NCBI GenBank assembly: GCA_021307315.1
Contig: JAJSPD010000021.1
Location: 651,398-715,397 of the forward strand
DNA from: Bisporella sp. PMI_857
Taxonomy: Eukaryota; Ascomycota; Leotiomycetes; Helotiales; Helotiaceae
Direction: 5' to 3'
DNA length: 64,000 nucleotides
Shown: positions 56,339-64,000 of the stretch, in pieces
How positions within the stretch are numbered: position 1 is the stretch's first letter
Layout of the letters: each line of letters opens with the position of its first letter
The notes under the pieces: model-generated
What the model saw: the letters and a program-made list of their open reading frames with translations, nothing else
What the model was told of the DNA's origin: nothing
The model's database searches: none
Program-made: the position numbers and the translations under genes

Positions 56339-58120
56339 GATGCTGAGAGATGCTTGAAGGCAGGGTAGTGTGTGTATTGAAATAATAAAGAGAGAAGATT
56401 CAGATTTGAATATCTGAAGGTCCTTATATATATAGGTTGTCTCTGACTTCAATAGGCTCTATCGCCTATGAGTTAAATCAGGCTGTAGCAAAGTCTGAGT
56501 GTGATACATAGATGGATGAAGAGGTTCAGGGGATAAATTATTTGTGTTAGTGAGATAGAGTTATCTGCCTACTATAGTGTATACTTGTTGTCAAGATCAA
56601 AGGGTTAGAAACTATAAGGAACTCATTAGAGAAATATGGACTGCAGGGAGGATACTTACTTTCTCGTTCGCGAAGCCCCAAATAGTTCATCAGTACTCTG
56701 GCATAATTTGAAGCATCTCGTTCAGATCCCTTGCTCTCGGCATATCTGGAGTTGAGTGTAATCAAAATTGATGAAGGCGGGGCTGTCTAGTCGAAAATTA
56801 ATCTGCTAAAGTGAAGGATAAATGGTGCCCAATATAGCCAAGACTTTATCTTCGAACCAAAGAATAGGCTACATCATATGAAACGACATTGGGATTGGAG
56901 GATACGGTGCTGAATTAACACTTTTTCTGGAAAATGTGGTCATACCAGGAAGCGTAGAGATATGGAGCGGCATATGAGCGGAGCTATCTCTCGAAACCTG
57001 ATCATGCTCCGCTGAGCACCTCGATAAAGAACGAAAGATAGCAATATAGACTCGATGGTAAAGGTATTTTAGATGCCGACTTCTTGTGTCAGATAATAAA
57101 ATGAGTTGGATCAGCTTTTGACGCAGCAGCACGTTTAATGAAATGTAAACCCTCTGTCCGCACAAGCAGGCGCCTCCTTGACAGAAAGGTCATGCAGGAA
57201 CATTACTGCGTAATTGGTTATTTGCAATAGAAAGCTCGCTAATTATACCTACCACGCCGCTTCCATAATTCCAAGTTCCTCTGATCGGAAGACAAAACCG
57301 TCGAAATATTGAGAGGGAATTCTACAGATGGCCAACAACTATAGCCTTCATTCGAGAAACCTAGTAAGGATCGCAATTTCGATACGCACAGACATGCACA
57401 GATCAAGACACGAGACTTTTATGTCATTCAACCCCCAGCCTTCACTAACTAATGACGCGGTATGAAGCTCTCATAGGCTCAAAATAGTTTAAGAAGCAAC
57501 GATTATGTTTAATTCTTAGAATTTGATTATACTAGAGTCTACAAGGTAGTCGGGACCAGGCTTGAAAGGGAAACCGGGCCAAACCGCATATTTTTAGCGA
57601 ACACAAAAATGGGTTGAGTTAAGTCGAAAATTTCCATGTTGCATAGCTCAAACCCGGTGAAATGGGCATTCCTGTTAAAACATTGCATGTTCACAGGAAG
57701 TTTGCCTGGCTTCGCAAATTCGATACATATCTGCTAGGAATGACAGGTTGACCTAGTACGTATACTCCAAGCACGATCAATCCACGTAGGACATGGGGTG
57801 GTTTTCCACCTAAGCCATGAGACGTTTTCCAATTAATACAGAGGGAATATCCTACCGCCTTTTGCAGCTTCAGTAAGACTTTAAATATTGGGTGGAGATA
57901 ACGCAATCTCGTCTTATCTTGTGTATGACGCGCTTGCGAACTTGAGCTTCCCAGTCGACAAAACGTGTCAGAGACGCATGCCTTAGTATATATAGTATGA
58001 CAAGCTAGTCAAGCGGTGGCCTCCGTTATTGTACCTTTTTGGGCCAGCTTAATGCAGTAGTCAAGCTTATCAACCTAGCTCTGACAGAGCGTATCCCCCT
58101 GTCAAGCAATCGCTTCCAGC
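56339..58120. other. Intergenic, no supported gene
   Basis: 1.8 kb upstream of the LPMO-like gene. Translated readings on both strands (up to 98 codons) show no family pattern. It borders the HET relic. Confidence 0.5.
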
Positions 58121-58833
58121 TTGTACACAACAAGCCATCCTTATTCAAACTCTCTGAATCCGAAGACTTCATGTATTACATCATTTAACTTCAAGCGTTT
58201 ATCACTCAATTATACAGACACTAGTTCAGGGAATGATAAGCCAGTCTCCAAGCTGAAGCAGTTCCTAGTCCATAAATCCCCAGAGTATACAGCTCTTTTG
58301 TATGATTGTGGAAAACTTAGCCTCTTAGACGAGATCATTTGTAATGAGAGAATGTTTCCAGTATCAAGACTTCTGCAGGTGGCTATAGGGCATTTGGCTT
58401 CCTCAACGACTGTCTGACATAGATCTATGTACCAACCAACCAGATGATGAAGGAAAAGCCTCCCATACTCGTAAATGGAACAATGTCTACCGCTCAGCAG
58501 AGAAGATGATTGTTTGGCGTGGCCAGACAGCTAATAGCATTGAATCTACGGTGCGGTATTGAGGAAGTCGACCAGAGCCTCGAGGATATTTCTAGAAGGA
58601 TTCTTGACATGGGTTGTCTTTTTTTCGACCCATGGATTATCAATCACGACCAGACATCTGCCAACCTTTCAAACATCAAGGACCGAAGCTGGCAGTTTAT
58701 TCGAGGTGTTTATACCCAATCATGGTTCAGTCGATTTTTGTTCCTTCAAGATGTCTCCCTGGTAGAAGGAATATTAATTGTTTGTGGAAGTAGGCATCTT
58801 GAATGGAGAGTTCTGGCCTCCTTTTCCATATAA
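58121..58833 (+). pseudogene. Degraded heterokaryon-incompatibility (HET) domain gene
   Basis: The HET-domain order can be followed through three frames. Frame 2 has YTALLYDCG, then IICNERMFPVSRLLQVAIGH, recalling the family's YEALSYVWG ... I-CN---F-V---L--AL-HL. Frame 0 (from 58416) gives DIDLCTNQPDDEGKAS and VYRSAEKMIVWRGQ, matching WIDALCINQ-D--EK and VYRSA--VIVWLG. Frame 1 (from 58510) gives SWFSRFLFLQDVSLVEGILI, matching W--R-WVIQEVALA----I-CG. At least two frameshifts and lost key residues show it cannot make an intact protein. Readings further right (to about 59750) may be the rest of the gene, but I cannot assign them. HET proteins trigger cell death on non-self fusion. Confidence 0.65.
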
Positions 58834-60329
58834 CATTCCACGTGCTTCCATGATCGGCTTCATGGGGAAGCATCTACTACAATTTCCATCATCGAGAGAG
58901 CGATGCCTTTGATAGCGCATCCCGGGCTGACGAAAAAGCCAAAAAGGCCAGGCCCTGTGAATGTCTTTACGCTTCCTCCTCTTCTCCAACTCAATCGAGA
59001 AGCGGTTCGATGCTTACTTCCTCGAAACTATACAAAAGCGGCACAGGGCTCACGTGCAATACGCCGCTCTACAATTAATAGATTAAAGCTATTGGAGCAG
59101 CAACGAGACTTGGATAAGTATCAGCGTATCGAAGTAAGAAGCACGCGCATTCCCTTTGTCTGCATGGGTGGGCGCGTTCGATTGGGACAATGCAAAATTG
59201 AGCAAGGGAGACCACCATTATTTATTCTCCATACAAGGATGGTGATAACACATCACAATTGGCAGGCGTATTTTGGCCATCGTGAATATGGTTGGTAATG
59301 GAGAACCCAGAAGAACTCCCAGCTCCTTCAGGATGTTCAATTTCTTTCCCGTTCACCTAGATATGGAAAGCAGAGCCCATCCCTCCAAATGGCAGTCGAA
59401 ACCGACTTTTAGAGAAGCGGCTCAGGACGGTGAATGTGACAACATAGTTTTCAGCTTGATTATCGTCCCGGCACGTAACTTATATTTATTAAAAAAGTTC
59501 CTCCACCTTTGGTTCGAACACACACTATTTAGAGAATCTAATTGGAATGGATACGTAAAATTTGAACACAGAGTTTCTCAAATTCTTCAAGAAACCACAT
59601 CGAAGGAACAGATACATCACCCCATGTCGAAATTATCTTGGAGAACCTCGCTGGAGCCTCGCATGGGGAAATTGCGAAGTGGAATTTTCCACGTTCTATT
59701 CAGGCACAAAGCCCCTGCCTTGGAAAGGCCGTAAGGTAAATCATCTGTAGACATGGAATAATTGAAGGTGGCTCGTGGAGGGAGGGTATTATGCTGCATG
59801 ATGGAACGATTTTTCACTCTGAGCGGATGGATGAGAGGGACCTGAAAAACAAGAATATTGTTGAAGAGAAGAAAGCAATCTTGAAAACTGCGCATGCCTA
59901 TGCATGGTGGCCATCGTAGCTAGATGCTAAAGCCATGGCGATACACTCCCACCCCCATTCCCCACTCCTACAACCAAAGGGACGTTAAGTGATCCACCTT
60001 AGCACGAGTATCTCCTTGTCTGCTTGGCATCGTGACTGGCTCCGCAAAGGTGGAGGTTTGCCGACTTCACCGGTTTGCCGATAGCACTGTGAGCTATGCC
60101 AACTAGCTAGGGCCAACGTAATTCTGTGAGAAGATAGGCAATACGCTTTGTAGAGATGGCAAGATGTCGAAAATATCCACATGTATCATGGATAAACTTC
60201 GCTGGTTGACTGATATCATATACCATCCATCCTTCGGTGAGTTTTCTGGATCATACTTAACCAGAAACACCCATACCGTTCGTCCCTCCAATCCTAAAAC
60301 TTCATCTTTTCCATATCTCAAATGCCATC
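58834..60329. other. Region after the HET relic; no assignable gene
   Basis: Overlapping plus-strand readings at 58903-59298 and 59273-59734 have some protein-like composition and could be further decayed parts of the HET gene, but match nothing I know. The last 0.5 kb is the promoter of the deaminase gene. Confidence 0.4.
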
Positions 60330-61621
60330 ATGAGATTAGTCATTCGTGACGAGGGGCTTGCTGCTTCAAAGTATGTTGCTCAGTACATCATTGACCGAAT
60401 CAAGACGTTTGCGCCGACAGAATCTAGACCTTTTGTATTGGGACTCCCGACAGGCAGCAGTCCGGTACATATTTACAAGATCTTGGTTGAAAGGTATCGT
60501 GCCGGTGATGTTTCTTTTAAAAATGTGATCACATTTAACATGGTGAGCCGAAGCCTCCGGATACATTCTCATTGGCATAATAATTAACACAGGATAGGAT
60601 GAATACATTAAGCTTCCTCGTGAACATCCAGAAAGCTATCATTCATTTATGTTCCGCAATTTCTTTGCGCATGTTGACATCCGTCCTTCGCAAATAAATA
60701 TTCTCAATGGAAATGCTCCAGACCTTGAAGTGGAATGTGTAGCTTACGAAGCTAAGATACGTGCTGCAGGAGGAATTGACCTATTCCTTTGTGGTATTGG
60801 GGCGGATGGCCATATTGCTTTCAACGAGCCCGGGTCCAGTTTGGCGAGTAGAACGAGAGTTAAAACATTGGCGTATGATACCGTGATCGCCAACTCGAGG
60901 TTCTTTGGAGGTGATATAAACCTCGTCCCAAAAATGGCGTTAACCGTTGGAGTTCAAACAATCCTCGACGTAAGCTTACATCCTGTTAAATTTTACGCAG
61001 ACCTCGGAATAATAGCACTAATAGTTGCGACGGTAGGCGCGCGAAGTTATTGTCATTGCGACAGGCGCACACAAGTCATTGGCACTGCAAAGATGTATTG
61101 AAGGAGGTGTGAATCACATGTGGACTCTGTCGGCCCTGCAAATGCACCCTCATTCTATGATTGTGTGCGACGAAGACGCTACGCTAGAGTTGCAAGTAAA
61201 GACCGTGAAGGTATTCATACCCCCCAAAACCTTTGCCGGTCTGTGTGCCTTTTTTGACACACATTAGTACTTTAAAAGTATTGAGGACGTCGCAAGTAAG
61301 CTCGGGTTTACCCAGACAATTCCGATTGTGGTGCGAAAGAATGCCGCTGTCACAAATAAAAATCTAGAAAGGGCACAATTAAATACGGAAATAATAGAGC
61401 AACAGGCGACAGCCAAAGAAGATTTAGTTGTGATAACTAAGACACTCGAACTAGGACCACCAGCACAGCCTCTTTCTAGAGCAATCACGCCCGAGCTCGC
61501 TCCTGATAGCATGACATCAAGAATACCAAGAATTTCAGATTTGGCGTCGTATGTCCTAGCATCGGAGGATCTTTCAATTGACAGGATGGCCTCGAGAATC
61601 AATAGCCCATTAGCAGCGTAG
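60330..61621 (+). CDS. NAG1: Glucosamine-6-phosphate deaminase (isomerase)
   Basis: Converts glucosamine-6-phosphate to fructose-6-phosphate and ammonia, the last step in feeding chitin-derived GlcNAc into glycolysis (cytosolic). Exons 60330-60542, 60598-60969, 61037-61210 and 61268-61621 join to 370 residues; all introns are phase 0. Motifs: [12 protein letters not shown] (sugar-phosphate loop, about 40-51), FNMDEY across the first intron with the catalytic Asp, and [16 protein letters not shown] (about 137-152). Further on are [19 protein letters not shown] and the C-terminal [20 protein letters not shown]. About 100 extra residues follow the catalytic core (ending SRINSPLAA) compared with the 266-residue bacterial NagB; this tail is low-complexity. 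A secreted chitin-type LPMO-like protein and a regulator gene lie close by, but the deacetylase and transporter seen in some fungal GlcNAc clusters are not in the window. Confidence 0.95.
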
Positions 61622-61969
61622 GTAGTGGATATCATTAATTCTGGTCGGTGTAACGTGTTGAATATAATTTTGAAACCCGGGTTTAGCTTTTGACGTGAGG
61701 ACAGTAGTTTTAACACATGATGATATCTGGCATGAAAGAGCCATTGAATTTAGCCCAGGCTCATTCTCAATGTATCGAAAAGCGTAGCTCGAAGCCCAAC
61801 ATCTTAACACGTAAGGGGTTTTCAATGATAGGCCGATGATTGTAGCGTTTGTCGAACAAAACTAGAGAAGATACCAAACTTCAGCCCCGTCAAAATGCCA
61901 GATTATTAGATACTCTGAGTTTTGACTATGGCTCGTACTTTATGGTGCAATCGAAATAGTGGCCCTTTC
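61622..61969. other. Convergent 3' intergenic region
   Basis: 0.35 kb between the 3' ends of the deaminase and regulator genes. Nothing recognised. Confidence 0.5.
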
Positions 61970-64000
61970 TTATTGATTGCTCATGGCATTGTTTTGTGGT
62001 TGGTAATCAGCACTTCCAAATAGACGAAGAAAATTAGGTGGCCATGTATCATAGACTTGCTCGTGGCCGCTCCATAACCTTGTATTACCAAAACCCCGTG
62101 ATTGTGGGCTCATTAAAGTAAGATCATGGGACTGCTGTACATTCTCAGTATTCGATGGTGCATCATTGAGCTGTTGAAAGAGCGACTCTGGAGCGAGCCT
62201 AATGCTGTTTTCATCAAAGATAGCCCACGACGGGTCATATTCCAATTGCGTCAACTCTGCATTGCCATCGGGCGGAGTATTTATGCTTTGCAGCCATGTC
62301 TCGAGACGACTTGCAAGTGTATGGCAAAGGCTAGGAGCTGGCCGATGTGTTCGCTTCAACATGTTGAGATGGGTCTGTACGAGAGGGAGATCTAAGTCGC
62401 GAATTAGTAATGAGAGTATACGCTCCACCAAGGATTCCTTACCGTCGTGCTCTCCGACCCCTCCCTCTGTGGCCTGAAGAACAATAATCGCAGCCCATGT
62501 GATTATCTAGAGTAGTTTAGTGAACCGAAATGCCATCTCAGGGTCTAAATACCACAAGGTCCCAATTTGCCCAGATACCTTTGTCATTATTTTGCAATCT
62601 CAAGGTAGTTCGTGCGGAAAGCAAAAGCTCATGGCGCTCAATGGACGCAACATTATCCGCAAATAGATCGAACCCACGTGCCGGGTGGTAGATAGACAGA
62701 ACAAACAAACGATGAAGGCTATATTGTCTCATAATTTGGATTCGGTCACCTTGCGTAACAGACGGTCCTTGGCTTTTAGTGGCATGAAGAATTGTTATAG
62801 TGCCTAACTTACTATTAGAGGTCGCAAGCCAGTCGTCCAAATTCTTGGCCCATTCTTTTATAATTTTTGCATCGGTATCAGTGAATGGAAATATAGGTAA
62901 GGGGCTTCCTTCTAATGCGGTCGAGGATACAAATGACCAAATGGTTGGCAGGCCCCGGCCGGCGAAGTGGCTCAAGCCAACATGCATCATTTCCGTTAGC
63001 CTTTTGAAAGGATCCTCTACAAAGCTCTGTAATTGTCGCAGGGACGGCAAGGGCGCTTTCAATGGTATAACAGGGCATGAAAGATGAAGAGAAGCGTGCT
63101 CAAGATCAATAATCTATCATAATTTAGCGCTTTTGACCAGAGAATATGAAGCAGACTAACTTGGAGGCCTGAAAAGAGCTGTCTCCACTTGCTCGACCTT
63201 TCATCAACCCATACGGGACAGTAGTCTAGACATAATCGGTAGCCAATGGATATCCATATCCCAGTCAGATCTATGAATGCTTCCGAAATCAGCCCAGCTA
63301 GGATGAGTCCCAATACGTTCTGGAATGCAATCTGCTCGGCTGACGCTGGAGTATTATTTTTATCAAATGATACCCTAAGCTCTGAGGTCTTCAGAAAAGA
63401 TGGGATAGATAATTCAGCAATTGCGCTACAAGTTGCTCTAAAATAATGTGGAGCTAAGGCCGCCAATTTATCAGAAGTATGGTGCAGTGCAGAGACATAT
63501 AGTATAGCCGCCAAAAGTAAAGGCGTCGGATGTTCAGAAGTATCTCTTTCGGACTGGAAGTGTAGGCCTTCCATATTAGAGTAGAATCTGGCAAACCGAG
63601 GTCAGTAAAGTCGGCAGATTGAAACAGACGATGCATCAAGCTTACGACTGCCACAACTGTTTGACGACCCTTGGTGACCATATTTCCATGGTTTGCGGAC
63701 CAGTGAAACGTTTCAGATTTGCAGCAGCTGCACGAAGCCCGTCAATCACTGGGTCGGGCTCATCTTCCTCTTCTACAAAGCCTTGTATGGCATCTCTGTC
63801 TGGTGAACGGACCTCAATTCCAAGCATTGACTCAATGGTGGCGAGGCGGCTCAATATTGACGGTGTCACTTCCTCAGAAATTATATTACGAGTCTGAGTG
63901 GGAAGGATTGTTGATGAGGAATTATTTGGAAATGGGACTGCTGCGGCCTATAGTCATGGGAATTTGGTCAAGATGTGATATCTGTGGGGTAGACCTGGGA
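61970..64000 (-). CDS. Fungal-specific transcription factor (partial, N-terminus outside window)
   Basis: Exons within the window: 63947-63646, 63587-63161, 63113-62553 and 62506-61970, all joining in frame, about 609 residues ending at a stop at 61970. The gene enters from beyond 64000, so the DNA-binding domain (expected Zn2Cys6) is not visible. Early residues carry RLATIESMLGIEV, typical of the coiled-coil linker. The middle-homology region of fungal regulators follows: PTPLLLAAILYVSALHHTSD, IDLTGIWISIGYRLCLDY, ERSSKWRQLFSGLQ and, after an intron, ASLHLSCPVIPLKAPLPSLR. The LVIITWAAIIVLQATEG segment is also family-typical. The C-terminus is polar and could be an activation region. It converges on the deaminase gene, and control of that gene is possible but unproven. 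Confidence 0.85.

Noticed and set aside
1..64000. CRISPR arrays, bacterial operons, insertion sequences or integrated virus
   Set aside because: No spaced repeats, no polycistronic layout, no transposase or viral replication genes seen; the gene structure is fungal throughout.

Overview
The window is nuclear DNA of a filamentous ascomycete. Most genes are split by introns of about 48-140 bases with GT-AG borders and CTAAC/CTGAC-like branch points. The gene set (SNF2/ATRX-type helicase, GRR1-type F-box protein, AIM18, HRI1, a BAG protein, UstYa-family oxidase, HET-domain relic, Zn2Cys6-type regulator) is typical of Pezizomycotina. A Leotiomycete is my best guess, but the sequence alone does not prove it. 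Exon joins below were worked out by hand; unless stated otherwise they keep frame and give a whole number of codons.

Layout. 0.2-18.4 kb: a seven-exon ATRX/ARIP4-like helicase (-), glutathione synthetase (+), an intronless nuclear-looking orphan protein (+), and a large signal-peptide/seven-helix membrane protein with a long disordered tail (-). 21-31 kb is a housekeeping block: mitochondrial SSB RIM1 (+), the SCF adaptor GRR1 (-), AIM18 (+), a CPYC glutaredoxin (-), an ER-type BAG protein (+) and ribosomal protein uL13/RPL16 (+). 32-37.4 kb: a small secreted protein (-) diverges from an UstYa-family (DUF3328) membrane oxidase (+) and is followed by an acyl-CoA synthetase (+). A 20-base direct repeat lies on each side of the peptide/UstYa pair. 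37.4-42.6 kb is gene-poor and holds a MITE-like AT-rich element. 42.6-47.1 kb: a cysteine-rich single-pass surface protein (+), a broken methyltransferase (-) and a GPI-anchored protein (-). 50-53 kb: HRI1 (-) and an unreported small secreted cysteine protein (-). 54-64 kb: a decayed membrane gene, a chitin-binding type-4/LPMO-like secreted protein (-), a broken HET-domain gene (+), glucosamine-6-phosphate deaminase (+) and the C-terminal part of a fungal-specific transcription factor (-) cut by the window edge.

Working together. Two groups may be functional units. (1) The divergent secreted peptide and UstYa oxidase resemble the minimal core of a fungal RiPP (dikaritin-like) locus; this is a hypothesis, because the peptide repeats are weak. 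(2) The chitin-active-type secreted protein, glucosamine-6-phosphate deaminase and regulator within 8 kb fit outside-to-inside use of chitin/GlcNAc. Several relics (methyltransferase, HET gene, membrane-protein fragments) show that the right half of the window is accessory DNA under decay.
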